Made by a program: the position numbers and the translations under genes. Under the pieces are notes generated by a model. That model was not told where the DNA came from. It worked only from the letters and a program-made list of their open reading frames with translations, and made no database searches. This document shows, piece by piece, positions 52,378 to 62,283 of a DNA stretch of 64,000 nt. The stretch is from Gemmatimonas sp. (lineage in GTDB: Bacteria > Gemmatimonadota > Gemmatimonadetes > Gemmatimonadales > Gemmatimonadaceae), in assembly GCF_031426495.1 (NCBI RefSeq), contig NZ_JANPLK010000078.1, positions 62,001 to 126,000 of the forward strand. Reading direction: 5' to 3'. The number at the start of each line of letters is the position of its first letter. Position 1 is the first letter of the stretch.

Positions 52378-55143
52378 CTACACCACGTCGGCGAGAATTT
52401 GTCGTAACGTGGTGAGCAGGCGATCAGCGGCGTAGGGTTTCGGCAAGAAGTGTGAAATGCCGAGTCCTACGCCGTGTGCGTTTGCGTCCAGACCGCTGGC
52501 GGCAATGATGCGCACGCTGGAATTCATCTTGCGAAGCACACGAATCGTGGCCGGTCCGTCCATCACCGGCATCATCATGTCGGTCAGCACCACTGCAATC
52601 TCGGCGCTGCGGCGCGCATAGATCGCCACTGCCTCCGCGCCATCAGCCGCCACCACCACGCGATAGCCGAAGGCCTCGAGGGTTTGCTGCGTGATCTGTC
52701 GGACGGCCGGTTCGTCGTCGACCACGAGAACGAGTTCACCGTGACCGCGCGGCAGCTCGATGACCGGCACGCCACGCTCTTCCGTGGCTTCGGTGCGTGC
52801 GGGGATGTACACGTTGAACTTCGAGCCGCGTCCCACCTCGCTGTACGCGCGAATGAATCCACCATGACTCTTCACGATCGCCATCGACGTGGACAGTCCG
52901 AGTCCAGTCCCCTTGCCGACTTCCTTGGTCGTGAAGAACGGATCGAAGATGCGCTCCAGCATATCGGCCCGGATGCCCGCACCGCTGTCCTCGACCCGAA
53001 GCACGACGTAGCACCCGGGCTTCGCATCCAGATTGATGCCGGCATAGCGCGTGTCGATCGTGATGTTCTCAGCCGCCAGTGTCAGCGTGCCGCCGCCGGG
53101 CATCGCGTCGCGCGCATTCACGCACACGTTGAGCAACACCTGATGCAGCTGAGTCGCATCGCCGACGACCCGCCACAAATCAGGCGGTATATGGCTGCGA
53201 ATCTCAATGTGCTTGAGGAACGTGTCCGTCGTGATCTTCTCGATATCGTGCACGAGATGCGACACATCCATCTCGAGCCGCTGTCCCTCCACGCCCCGCG
53301 CGAACGACAGCACCTGCCGCACCATCTCCGAGCCGTGACGCGCACTGCCCTCGATGATGCCGATCAGCTCCTGACTTTCGGCATCGGGGAACGACATCTT
53401 CAGCAGTTCGAGTGAGAGCATGATCGGCCCCAGCACATTGTTCAAGTCGTGGGCAATGCCCCCGGCCAGTGTGCCAATTCCTTCCATGCGCTGCGCGCGC
53501 AGGAACTGCTGCTCCAGCTTCTTCCGGTCGGAAATATCACGCGTAAACGTCGATACACCGATCACGGTGCCGTTCGCGTTGCGAATGGGTGAGGCCGTGA
53601 CGGACACGTCGATCAGCCGGCCGTCCTTGGTCACGCGGAGCGTCTCGAAGTGCTCGACACTCTCGCCGCGGGACACGCTGGCGATGAGACGATCCTCTTC
53701 CGATTGGCGATCGAGCGGAATCAGCCGCGTGATCGACATACCGACCATCTCCTCGGCCGCATAGCCGAAGATCTTCTGCGCGCCACGATTCCAGCTCGTG
53801 ATGATGCTGGACATACTCTTGCCGATGATCGCATCGTCGGATGAGGCTACGATACTCGCCAGACGCTCGGATTCCAGTTCCGCCCGTTTGCGGTCGCTGA
53901 TGTCCTGAATCGTGCCGTACAACGACTCGACGTTGCCCGCGTCATCCTTGCGGGGAAGCGCCATCACCTGCGCCACGACCTGTTCACCGTCCGGTCGCAC
54001 GATGGTCAGCTCGTATTCCTGGGGCACTCCCGTCGCGATGGCCGCCGCAATGTGCGCCTGCTGCACACGCAGGCTGTGCGAGTCATACATGGCCCCCAGC
54101 TCGTCGGGATCAGTGGGCAGGCCCGCATCGGGGTCGCGCCCCATGATCTCGAAGACCTGCGCCGACCAGACGATCTGCCCAGTCGTGATATCCCATGACC
54201 AATCGCCGATCCGGGCAATACGCTGCGCCTCGTTCAAGCGCTCCACGGCCGACTGCTCGGTCATCTGCGAGCGCTTGCGTTCGGTGATGTCGACCACGAT
54301 GCCGGCCATCCGAGTGGGTGCGCCGAGATCATCGAAGTACACGCGCCCTTGGGTCCAGAGCCAATGCACCGACCCGTCTGGCCAGGTCGTCCGGAACTCG
54401 TCGTTGTACTCGCCGGCACCCGCTAGTGCCCGCTTAAAACAGGCGTCGACACGATCGCGGTCGGCGGGAACGATATGCGCCAGAAACGTGTCGTAACTCC
54501 ATTCCGGCAGCAGGTCGTCATATCCGAAACACTGGTCGTGTCGCAGCGACCGGTGCGCCCGATTCGTGCGCAGGTCGAGGCTCCAGTCGCCGATATCGGC
54601 CGCCTCCAACGCGAAGTTCAGGCGCTGCTGGCTTTCGCGCGCCACGCGTTCAGCGACGCGCAGCGCATGCGCGTCCTCTTCCGGCCCGGTGACGTCGACG
54701 TGCATGATCACGGCGCCGGCCTCACCATCGAGCTGGATAGGCGCGGCCAGCATGCGAAACCACCGTGGCTCGCGCGGCGCGTGACAGGGATAGTCGAGGA
54801 CGAACTCGGACAGCTCGCCCCGCAGCACGGCTCGGATACCCGTGGCGGCGTCACGCGCCTCGATCGCTTCCTCCCCGGTGGCAGCATCGCACACGGTGAG
54901 ATAATTGTCGCCGACGCAGAACTGGAGTGTGGAGAGCGCATTCGCCACGCCGAAGCGTCGCCATGCGTTGTTCACGTAGAGCATCACGCCACGCGCGTCG
55001 AGGATGGTCACGTGCGCAGGTAAGCCATCGAGCGCGGCAGCGAATGCCGGCATCGACGCAAAGCCGACTGGAGCGACCCTCGTGTCGCCGAAAACGCCGG
55101 CTACCGCGTCGGCCGCACGAGCGAGCCCATCGTCGATCGTCAT
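52378..55143 (-). CDS. Hybrid PAS sensor histidine kinase/response regulator
   Basis: A 921-residue cytoplasmic sensor without membrane helices. About four PAS/PAC modules cover residues 25-545 (DFSGLKD-type, [28 protein letters not shown]). The His-kinase core has [15 protein letters not shown] near 565, [14 protein letters not shown] and [22 protein letters not shown] with GTGLGLS. A receiver (about 795-915) follows, with DDEPAV and the Asp of [11 protein letters not shown] near 853. It senses redox, light or small ligands through PAS; the signal and target are unknown. Confidence 0.92.
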   Translation of the reverse strand: MTIDDGLARAADAVAGVFGDTRVAPVGFASMPAFAAALDGLPAHVTILDARGVMLYVNNAWRRFGVANALSTLQFCVGDNYLTVCDAATGEEAIEARDAATGIRAVLRGELSEFVLDYPCHAPREPRWFRMLAAPIQLDGEAGAVIMHVDVTGPEEDAHALRVAERVARESQQRLNFALEAADIGDWSLDLRTNRAHRSLRHDQCFGYDDLLPEWSYDTFLAHIVPADRDRVDACFKRALAGAGEYNDEFRTTWPDGSVHWLWTQGRVYFDDLGAPTRMAGIVVDITERKRSQMTEQSAVERLNEAQRIARIGDWSWDITTGQIVWSAQVFEIMGRDPDAGLPTDPDELGAMYDSHSLRVQQAHIAAAIATGVPQEYELTIVRPDGEQVVAQVMALPRKDDAGNVESLYGTIQDISDRKRAELESERLASIVASSDDAIIGKSMSSIITSWNRGAQKIFGYAAEEMVGMSITRLIPLDRQSEEDRLIASVSRGESVEHFETLRVTKDGRLIDVSVTASPIRNANGTVIGVSTFTRDISDRKKLEQQFLRAQRMEGIGTLAGGIAHDLNNVLGPIMLSLELLKMSFPDAESQELIGIIEGSARHGSEMVRQVLSFARGVEGQRLEMDVSHLVHDIEKITTDTFLKHIEIRSHIPPDLWRVVGDATQLHQVLLNVCVNARDAMPGGGTLTLAAENITIDTRYAGINLDAKPGCYVVLRVEDSGAGIRADMLERIFDPFFTTKEVGKGTGLGLSTSMAIVKSHGGFIRAYSEVGRGSKFNVYIPARTEATEERGVPVIELPRGHGELVLVVDDEPAVRQITQQTLEAFGYRVVVAADGAEAVAIYARRSAEIAVVLTDMMMPVMDGPATIRVLRKMNSSVRIIAASGLDANAHGVGLGISHFLPKPYAADRLLTTLRQILADVV

Positions 55144-55309
55144 GGTGCTCCACCACAGATGATTCCAGCCGACTTCGCTGGGTCGTCCCAGGAAGCTCGG
55201 CGAGTGACGGCCTCCTCCGCGCCTTCAACTATAGTATCGACATCGTACACGGTTTCATCCAGTAGGACAAAACAGAATCCGTCCACTCTGAACCGACTTT
55301 CATGATTGC

Positions 55310-57073
55310 CTACCGAAACGGCAGCGGCCCGCTCCCGCTTCGCAGCTCACGTACCATGCGGTCGTCGCCCGTGAGCTCCCAGTACACGAGGGACACCGGG
55401 ATCATGCCCACCGTGTTCACTTCATCGAAGAAACGCTTCATGGTGAACGCATCACCAAGCTGTCGTGCGCGCTCGGCCATCGTTTCTTCCATGAGTCGAC
55501 CACCCGTGACGTAGCTGGCGCCGTAGCCCGGCTGCCGCAGATACAGGTGCTGCTCGAAGCCCAGCAGCGGATCGCGACGCATCCAGCCGCGCGGCGTCCA
55601 GCGCACGTGCATGTCGGCCGCTTCGGCCATCGTGAGCGTATTGGCGTGCGCGTAGAGATTGCCAAGTCCACGCGCGGCGCGCGCCGCCAGCATCGTCCAT
55701 ACGATTTCGCGTGAGCGCGGCGACTGGTCATAAAGGCCAGCCTGCATCATCCACTCTTCCATCGACGTGGCCATACCCTCGGCTCGGCTCATCCACACGT
55801 TGTACAGCAATGGCGTGCGGCGGATCGGGCTCGCGTGCGGATGCTCGCGGAAACGGCCGTTGTCCCACCAATGCCACAAGTGCGTCCAGAGCGTCCGCGG
55901 ATCGCGATGCGTGGCCTGCGAGAAGAAATTGCGCGTGGCCTCGGGTGAGTACGACTGAAAGCGTTCGCGCAGCGCGCGCTCCATCCACGGCTCAACCGTC
56001 ACGATGCCTTTGTCGCGGAAGAACTGCATGTAACGCGGGAGCGCGTCGGCCTGCAGGGTCGCGAACTCGGCGGCCGATGTGGCGACCGGCATCGGTGGCA
56101 GTGCGGCGTTGCGCGTTTCCTCGAGGCGAAGCGACGCGTGGGCGCGGGCGAGTTCGCGACGGGTGATTGTGACTTCGTCCTCCCATGTGAGCGGCACCAG
56201 CAGCACGTTCTTCAGGAACCATGTGTACTGTTGCGTGCCGATGCCGGAGGGACCGGTCTTCTTCGGCGCTTCGGTGCGCAACCATCCGGTGAATGATTCC
56301 GTTGCGCTCGACGCGCTGGCAATGGCGGCCTTGAGCACGGCGTCATCAGGGTTACTGGTGTTCACCCGTGTGGCAAGCGTGCCGAGCGCTTCGTGCTGTT
56401 CTTCAAACGTTTTGACGGCGCCGACCCACAGGTCTTTCGCATTGCCCTTGGCGAGATTCAGGCGCGCCTGGCGCAGCAGCGGGGCGATCGTGCGCAGCTG
56501 CGCCGTGAGACGGCGCGATTCATCGGCGTTGAGCGCACGCGACTGATCGAGCACGGTGCGCGGCCAGACGGGATACTGCCACAGGCGGACGGCGCCGTGA
56601 ATCGTCGGGCCCTCTTCCGCCGGCGTATCGCTCTCTTCGGTGCGTACCGAGGCATAGTATGCCGGGTCGCGCGCGAATGGCTGCAGCACGGTAAGGTGAT
56701 ACTGCATGCCGTTCATTTCGGCGCGTACCAGATGCCAGTCCACCTGTTCTGGCACGCGCCAGCCGGTGGTGTCGACGGCTCGCAACTTGGCCTGCAGGGC
56801 ACGCAGGGCCCCGAGCCGGCGGGCGTTCGTGGCCGGCGCGTAGTCGGGATTGCCGTCGCGGCGTGGCGGCTCCTCGAACGTGCGCCACTCGGTGAACAGC
56901 GACAGCAGCTGCGGATAGCTGCGGCTCGACGACGCTAGCGGCGACGCCGGCCGCGAAGCCGCCTGCGCGTGGAGCAGGGGCGGCGGTACGACCAGCACGG
57001 CCGTCAGTGCGACGGCTGTGGCAACGGCTGTGGCAACGGCAACGATGGCGGGGCGGAGGCGGAAAGAGAGCAT
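55310..57073 (-). CDS. Distant DUF885-like exported protein
   Basis: A 587-residue exported protein with a signal peptide to about residue 38. Its C-terminal half resembles DUF885 by the RAEGMATSMEEWMMQAGLYD segment and by length, but no HEAxPGH motif is found; the equivalent region reads WTHLWHWWDNGRF. It may have lost peptidase activity or use other ligands. It is divergent from the TIGR03790 gene. Confidence 0.7.
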   Translation of the reverse strand: MLSFRLRPAIVAVATAVATAVALTAVLVVPPPLLHAQAASRPASPLASSSRSYPQLLSLFTEWRTFEEPPRRDGNPDYAPATNARRLGALRALQAKLRAVDTTGWRVPEQVDWHLVRAEMNGMQYHLTVLQPFARDPAYYASVRTEESDTPAEEGPTIHGAVRLWQYPVWPRTVLDQSRALNADESRRLTAQLRTIAPLLRQARLNLAKGNAKDLWVGAVKTFEEQHEALGTLATRVNTSNPDDAVLKAAIASASSATESFTGWLRTEAPKKTGPSGIGTQQYTWFLKNVLLVPLTWEDEVTITRRELARAHASLRLEETRNAALPPMPVATSAAEFATLQADALPRYMQFFRDKGIVTVEPWMERALRERFQSYSPEATRNFFSQATHRDPRTLWTHLWHWWDNGRFREHPHASPIRRTPLLYNVWMSRAEGMATSMEEWMMQAGLYDQSPRSREIVWTMLAARAARGLGNLYAHANTLTMAEAADMHVRWTPRGWMRRDPLLGFEQHLYLRQPGYGASYVTGGRLMEETMAERARQLGDAFTMKRFFDEVNTVGMIPVSLVYWELTGDDRMVRELRSGSGPLPFR

Positions 57074-57149
57074 GTGCGAATCTACGCGGGGATGGATTTC
57101 TCGCACGTGACCCTACTGGAACGCCGCGCGGTGCCGCATCGTCCATGAG

Positions 57150-58265
57150 ATGCAATTCAGGACTCTTGTGCGCCTCGTCGGCAGCCTGCTTCTGGCGGCG
57201 TGTGCCGCCCCCGCCCCGCGGGTGGCGAAGCGTGCCCCGGCCACGGGCGCCGAGCGCGTGCTGGTGGTCATCAATACCCGCAGTGCCGCCAGTGATTCGG
57301 TGGGCCGCTACTATGCCAAGCGTCGAGGCATCGACCCGTCGCACATCGTGCGGCTGGCGCTACCGCTCGAGGATGAGATCGGCGACATCGCTTTTCAGAC
57401 CGCGCTGGCGGCACCGGTCCGGGCGGCCATCGAGGCGCTGCCGGTGCGGATCGATTTCATCGTGCTCACGACCGGTGTCCCGATTCGGGTGGCCCGCAAG
57501 AACGGCTACAGCGTGGACGCCATGCTGGCGGGAATGCATCTGGCGATTCCACCCATGGTCGGACTCGACAGCGTATGGCTGGCCCGCTACCGCAACCCGT
57601 ACTACAACGCCGACGGACCGTTCGCGAGCGACCGGTACGGCATCTATCTCGTGACGCGACTGGACTGCGGTCGCGTGGCGGATTGTCTGGCGCTGGTGGA
57701 TCGCTCCATCGCTGCCCGCCCGGCGCCGGGTCCGTTCTACTTCGATGCGATGCCGCCGCGTCGTGGCACCGATGGCTACGCCACCATGAACCTGCTGTTG
57801 TATCGCGCGGCGTTTCGCCTGGGGCAGCGCGGGGTGGGTGTGCAGATCGACACCACGGCATCATTCGTCGCGCCCCCGGTTGCAGTCATGGGCTACGTGA
57901 GCTGGGGCAGCAACGATTCGCGCTTCGACAGCACGGCGTATCATGCCGTGCGCTTCCTGCCCGGTGCCCTGGCCGAGACCTTCGTGTCCACCAGCGCGCG
58001 CACGTTCGGCCAGGTCAAGGGTGGACAGAGCCGGATTGCCGATCTGATCGCGCAGGGCGTGACCGGTGTGAAAGGGTACGTGAGTGAGCCCTTCACGTTG
58101 GCGCTGGCGAATCCTGACATTCTGTTCGACCGTTATGTACGAGGCGCTACCTTGGCGGAGTCGTTCTATGCGGCATCGTACATGGTGCTCTGGAAGGATC
58201 TCGTGATTGGCGATCCGCTCTGCGCGCCGTATGCGATGTTTCAGGAGCCGTCCTTCGCGCCGTGA
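57150..58265 (+). CDS. TIGR03790 family exported protein
   Basis: A 371-residue exported lipoprotein-like protein (LLLAACAAP near residue 20). The family opening VLVVINTRSAASDSVGRYYAKRRGID and the later TGVPIRV match TIGR03790, a family of unknown function found in Acidobacteria and related groups. No enzyme motif is obvious. A decayed cupin gene follows. Confidence 0.85.
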   Translation: MQFRTLVRLVGSLLLAACAAPAPRVAKRAPATGAERVLVVINTRSAASDSVGRYYAKRRGIDPSHIVRLALPLEDEIGDIAFQTALAAPVRAAIEALPVRIDFIVLTTGVPIRVARKNGYSVDAMLAGMHLAIPPMVGLDSVWLARYRNPYYNADGPFASDRYGIYLVTRLDCGRVADCLALVDRSIAARPAPGPFYFDAMPPRRGTDGYATMNLLLYRAAFRLGQRGVGVQIDTTASFVAPPVAVMGYVSWGSNDSRFDSTAYHAVRFLPGALAETFVSTSARTFGQVKGGQSRIADLIAQGVTGVKGYVSEPFTLALANPDILFDRYVRGATLAESFYAASYMVLWKDLVIGDPLCAPYAMFQEPSFAP

Positions 58266-58304
58266 ACCGCACGCTCCATCGCCTGCCTCTTCGCACGCCA
58301 GTAT

Positions 58305-58680
58305 ATGTCACGCTCGAACTATCCTCACACCATCGACAACGGGGCCGGCGAGCGGCTCACGTTTCTCCGGCGTGTGCCAGGGCCGGCGATGCGCACCGCT
58401 TCTGGAACGCCGGTGACGATGATCTGGTGTGTTCGGGCTACATCGAGCCGGCCGACAACATCGAGTACTTCCTGGGCGAGATCTTCGCGTCGTCGCGCCG
58501 CGGCGGCGGTCACATGCGCAGCGTCTTCGACGCGGCCTATCTCACGCGTCGCTACCGCAACGAGTTAACCCTGCTCGCGGTGTGCTGGGGCGAGATCGCT
58601 AACAGCGGGGGCGAGATCGCTAACAGCGGGAACACGGAGCAGACGGATTGCACCGATTACACCGATAAGCAAAAAGCTTG
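58305..58680 (+). pseudogene. Decayed cupin-domain gene
   Basis: A cupin start (YPHTIDNGAGERLTFLRR) in one frame is joined, after a loss of about 60 codons, to a cupin end in another frame (GDAHRFWNAGDDDLVCSGYI, EYFLGEIFASSRRGG, LTRRYRNEL). The central metal-binding strands are missing and the frame shifts at the junction near 58375. Ordinary cupins of this type read GAGPPMHVH and HRFWNAGDD with about 60 residues between. The gene cannot make a working cupin. Confidence 0.75.
58588..58627. repeat. 20-bp tandem repeat
   Basis: GGGCGAGATCGCTAACAGCG occurs twice in tandem (58588-58607 and 58608-58627) at the decayed cupin end, immediately before the long inverted repeat. Confidence 0.75.
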
Positions 58681-58758
58681 ATTGAAAAGCGCTGTTGATC
58701 AATGTCTTTGCTTATCTGTGTAACCCGTGCGATCCGTTCGCTCCGTGTTCCCGCTGTT
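58622..58758. repeat. Long imperfect inverted repeat, probable terminator or dispersed hairpin
   Basis: The left arm 58622-58673 and right arm 58707-58758 are reverse complements over 52 bp with about eight mismatches. The AACACGGAG...GATAAGCAAA core resembles intergenic hairpins dispersed in related genomes. It lies behind the leftward DUF5916 gene. Confidence 0.7.
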
Positions 58759-58789
58759 GCCGTTGCTTTTGCTGTTCCCGTTCGTATCG

Positions 58790-61027
58790 CTAAAACGCCG
58801 CCATGCGCGTGACTTTGATCGCCACGGACCGTTCGTTGCGTACATGCGTGAACGTGTTCTGCCGCTCGGTATACACGAGGAATAGATCGCTGAGCGGCGC
58901 ATAGCGCCACGCCAGTCGCGCGTTGGTCACGAAGCTGCGCGACTGGGTGTTGTACTGCACGAACGTGCTGCCGAAGAGCGTGGTGGAGTACGCGTACTTG
59001 AGGCGCACACCAGCCAGATCGGCGGCAAAGGCACCGCTGGGCAAGGCCACGTCGTTGTGCTGATACGTGCCTTCGAAGCTGATGTCGTAGCGCGGGCGCC
59101 AGGTGAGTCCACCACTCAGCGTGGTGTTGGTGCCGTTGTAGAAGTCGCCCACCTGAACGCTCGCGTTGCCGTACACCGGAAAGCGCTGTGTGGAGGTGTA
59201 GGTGGCCTTCGCGTTGCGGAAGTTGTAGCGGCCGATCGGAATCGACCGTCCCGGAAAGGGCGTGAAGGTGCGATCGAGTCGATCGAACCAGTCGTTCACT
59301 TCGAGCTTGAGTTCACCATCGGGCTGGAAAAAGACACCCAGTGCCGCCGTGAGCTGATGCGATTGCGCGTCGCCGTCGAGGTCGGTGTACAGGTCCGCCT
59401 CAACGTACGGATTGAGTTCCTGAATGCCCTTGAGCTTCGGTCGCGCGTGGATGCCCGTCGTGGCGTACATCTGCTGAAACCCGCGGCGGTTCACGAAGCC
59501 GATGCCGGGGTCGAAGTTCTCCGACACCCGCTTGTACATTGACGACGAATTCCAGAGCGTGCCGCGATAGGCTATCGACACGCGTCCCGCGGTGCCGTCG
59601 GAGCTGGCGGTATCGGCATCGCTCACGGCGACGTACGAATTGATGATGAGATTGCCGAGCAGCCGGATGTTCGCATCAACGCCGTACGAGCGATTGTACG
59701 TCCCGCTGCTGTCGGTGGCCTGACGATTGGCGGCGAGCAGGCCGATGTCGGAGTTGCCGAAGAGATTCCGGCGTACGCGGGCGACGGCAAAGTTCTCGGT
59801 GGGGCTCGCGGCGGCGCGTTGCGTCTGCATGTCGAGCAGTCCGACTTCCCATCCGCCTACACGACCGGTGAGACGACCGCCGCCGGCAATGGGAATGGGC
59901 AGTCCGTCTTTGGTGAGTCCGATCTGCCGCGAGTTGAACAGCGTGAAATCACTCAGCGATGCGCCCATCCGATAATTGCGCTCGGCCACGTCGCCCAAGG
60001 TAAACGAGCCGGAGTTTTCGATAAAGAACTCGCGTCGCTCGGGGAACAGAATGCCGAAGCGCGTGAGGTTCACGACCTGCTGATCGACTTCGACCTGCGA
60101 GAAGTCGGTGTTGAGCGTGAGGTCGAGCGTCAGCGACGGCGTGACACCATACTTGAGATCACCGCCGACGTCGGCCTTGCTGCCCAGTGCGCCGCTCGGC
60201 ACCTGCGCGCCGACCGAATTACCGGCCAGCGCGTACGGCTTGATCTGCAGGTTGCGTCCCTGCTTGAGCCCGGTGATGCCCTCCATCGTGCCCGCCTTCG
60301 ACATGCGATGCACACGATACTGTCGTTCCAGCGGCGCCCAATACGACGTCTCGTTCACGCGACGTACACGACGGATGAAGTTGATGCCCCACGTCTGCGG
60401 ATCGCGCGAGGCATCGAAGCGCAGCGTCTTGAGCGGAATAATCATCTCCAGCGTCCAGCTCGAATCCTGGCGCAGCGTACGCACGCGCGTGATGCCGTCC
60501 CACGCTTCGACGATGTTGCGCGAGTCGTTGAACGTCTGCTCGTCGCGCACGGCGCCCTTCGGATTCACTAGAAACAGAAATGAGTTGCGCTTGTCGTTGA
60601 AGGTGTCGAACACGACGCCAAAGATGTCGCTGTTCGACGACACGAAATCGCGTTCGAGTCCGACCGTGATCGCCTTTTCCGGCTCCGGGTCGTAGTTGAC
60701 GGCACCGATGTAGAGATTGGTGGCGTCGTAGAGCACCCGCACCTCGGTGCGGAACAGCGCGGGATACCCGGTGCTCGGCAGCTGCTGCACGAAGTCGGTG
60801 AGCACGGGCGCGGCGATCCAGCCGGCGTCATCGAGCGTGCCGTCGACGACGACAGGGGTCGTGGTGCGCGTGGCGCGGAACGACGGTCGGGCCACCGTTT
60901 CCGGATTGACCGGCGCGGGCGCGCGGTTGAGGATCGGTCCCTGACCGCGCGCGGTGGTCGCGGCGAGCAGCAGCGCGGCGGCGAGTGGCAGAGACGAAAA
61001 ACGCCGCGGCGTCGAGTGGTGGGGCAT
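58790..61027 (-). CDS. DUF5916 protein: CBM9-like N-terminal plus outer-membrane barrel (second copy)
   Basis: A 745-residue exported protein with the same layout as the copy at 46280-48562: signal peptide to about residue 27; CBM9-like domain (VDGTLDDAGWIAAP, LEMIIPLKTLRFD, WGINFIRRVRR), then barrel strands (NLTRFGILFPERREFFIENSGSF) and a terminal aromatic strand. The two copies are divergent paralogs. Carbohydrate or oligomer binding at the surface is suggested by the family. Confidence 0.9.
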   Translation of the reverse strand: MPHHSTPRRFSSLPLAAALLLAATTARGQGPILNRAPAPVNPETVARPSFRATRTTTPVVVDGTLDDAGWIAAPVLTDFVQQLPSTGYPALFRTEVRVLYDATNLYIGAVNYDPEPEKAITVGLERDFVSSNSDIFGVVFDTFNDKRNSFLFLVNPKGAVRDEQTFNDSRNIVEAWDGITRVRTLRQDSSWTLEMIIPLKTLRFDASRDPQTWGINFIRRVRRVNETSYWAPLERQYRVHRMSKAGTMEGITGLKQGRNLQIKPYALAGNSVGAQVPSGALGSKADVGGDLKYGVTPSLTLDLTLNTDFSQVEVDQQVVNLTRFGILFPERREFFIENSGSFTLGDVAERNYRMGASLSDFTLFNSRQIGLTKDGLPIPIAGGGRLTGRVGGWEVGLLDMQTQRAAASPTENFAVARVRRNLFGNSDIGLLAANRQATDSSGTYNRSYGVDANIRLLGNLIINSYVAVSDADTASSDGTAGRVSIAYRGTLWNSSSMYKRVSENFDPGIGFVNRRGFQQMYATTGIHARPKLKGIQELNPYVEADLYTDLDGDAQSHQLTAALGVFFQPDGELKLEVNDWFDRLDRTFTPFPGRSIPIGRYNFRNAKATYTSTQRFPVYGNASVQVGDFYNGTNTTLSGGLTWRPRYDISFEGTYQHNDVALPSGAFAADLAGVRLKYAYSTTLFGSTFVQYNTQSRSFVTNARLAWRYAPLSDLFLVYTERQNTFTHVRNERSVAIKVTRMAAF

Positions 61028-61080
61028 ACTCGACAGTACGCAGCGGTTAGCGCTGGTGCTGGGTCTTGGGCGACCGCGTC

Positions 61081-61365
61081 TTACGGGCGCGCCGAGTGGC
61101 CCCCGGCCGCTCTCCACTTCTTGTACTCCACCGGCATGCACACCGAGCACGGATGGTATCCGGCCGCGATCGCGGTGGCCTCATCGGCGAAGAAGACCCG
61201 CTGCTGGGCGTAGAGCGCCCCGTTGGCGAGGGCGCGGCGGGCCGCCTTGCAGTCGAGGCGGCCGTAGCGACGTTCTTTGCGGTAGCCGCCGATCGTGCCT
61301 TTCGTGGTGCTGGTGATGCGGGAGCCGTCGGGTCCGATCAGCGTATAGAGCTTTTCCGTTTCCAT
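61081..61365 (-). CDS. Ada-type metal-binding domain protein
   Basis: A 94-residue cytoplasmic protein. It is a free-standing Ada zinc domain: GRLDCKAARRAL followed by RVFFADEATAIAAGYHPCSVCMP, which supplies the Cys pair of Ada_Zn_binding. It lacks the methyltransferase domains, so DNA repair activity is unlikely. It sits 53 bp upstream of the second DUF5916 gene. Confidence 0.87.
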   Translation of the reverse strand: METEKLYTLIGPDGSRITSTTKGTIGGYRKERRYGRLDCKAARRALANGALYAQQRVFFADEATAIAAGYHPCSVCMPVEYKKWRAAGGHSARP

Positions 61366-61465
61366 TGAGGGAAAGCTAGCGGGTTCGGGGGGTGGTGCGG
61401 AGGGATGGTAGCTTCGCCAAGTATCTGTCCATGGTTAGAATAATATGACCACTCTGGAGGTTCTG

Positions 61466-61765
61466 ATGACGAAACCCCGCGCATCCGCGCCGCCGACTTC
61501 CTCGACCGCGTCAGCCACGATTTCCGCCAGCGTCTTCAAGGCGACGTGCCTCGAATTGATGGACGAGATCGCAGCCACTGGCAGCGATGTGATTGTGACG
61601 AAGCATGGCCGACCGGTGGTCCGGGTGGGCCCCGCGACGATTGCCCCAGCGTCTCCCGTCGGCTTCATGCGTGGTACGATTGTGCGGCACGGTGATCTCA
61701 TCGCATCCGATGAAGACGGCTGGGCGACGACCCAGACCGATCCTCTGCTGACCCGCGGACGATGA
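61466..61765 (+). CDS. Phd/YefM-type antitoxin
   Basis: A 99-residue DNA-binding antitoxin of the Phd/VapB class: VFKATCLELMDEIAATGSDVIVTKHGRPVVRV is the core. It overlaps the PIN toxin gene by 4 bp (ATGA). ATG 61466 is used because GGAGG lies 5 bases upstream; ATG 61445 has no ribosome site. It would neutralise the toxin and repress its own operon. Confidence 0.9.
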   Translation: MTKPRASAPPTSSTASATISASVFKATCLELMDEIAATGSDVIVTKHGRPVVRVGPATIAPASPVGFMRGTIVRHGDLIASDEDGWATTQTDPLLTRGR

Positions 61766-62283
61766 GTGCGGCGAAGAAGGCGGCCTCGCGGATCAAAGAA
61801 CCGGCACCGTCTTATGTCGGACTGCCGGCATGCTGGCGTGCTGCCGATTCTCCGATGCGTGAGACGCCGCTCCTGCTCGATACTCATGCATGGCTGTGGA
61901 CGCTGGACGGTACGGTCGGTGCCCTCACCACACCGGCGATCCGGATCATCGAGCGGGCGGCGGCCGATGGAAGACTGTACGTGAGCGATATCTCGTTCTG
62001 GGAGGTCGTCATGCTCGTGTCAAAGGGGCGCCTCGAGCTCGCCTCAGATCCCTCGATCTGGCTTCGGCGTGCCGTACTCGCGCCCGGCATTCAGCTGTTG
62101 CCGCTCACTCGCGACGTCCTCATCGAGAGCGCACGCTTGGCTGGGACGTTCCATGGCGATCCTGCCGACCGCATGCTCATCGCCCAGGCGCAGCTGATTG
62201 GCGCGTCATTATTGACATGCGACAAAGGCATCGTTGCCTACGCCGTGAGGACACCGGGAGTACCGGTGTGCGACGCCCGCTGA
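61762..62283 (+). CDS. VapC-type PIN-domain toxin
   Basis: A 173-residue ribonuclease toxin. D40 of LLLDTHAWLW, the Glu of SFWEVVML, DPADRMLIAQA and TCDKG mark the PIN catalytic set. It usually cleaves tRNA or rRNA. ATG 61762 overlaps the antitoxin stop, but ATG 61855 would give a more typical-length VapC; the extra 31 residues are unusual. It overlaps the next gene by 16 bp. Confidence 0.9.
   Translation: MSAAKKAASRIKEPAPSYVGLPACWRAADSPMRETPLLLDTHAWLWTLDGTVGALTTPAIRIIERAAADGRLYVSDISFWEVVMLVSKGRLELASDPSIWLRRAVLAPGIQLLPLTRDVLIESARLAGTFHGDPADRMLIAQAQLIGASLLTCDKGIVAYAVRTPGVPVCDAR

Noticed and set aside
61855..62283. Shorter VapC start at ATG 61855
   Set aside because: It gives a usual-size PIN protein, but loses the 4-bp overlap with the antitoxin at 61762, which is the normal coupling. 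Kept only as an alternative.
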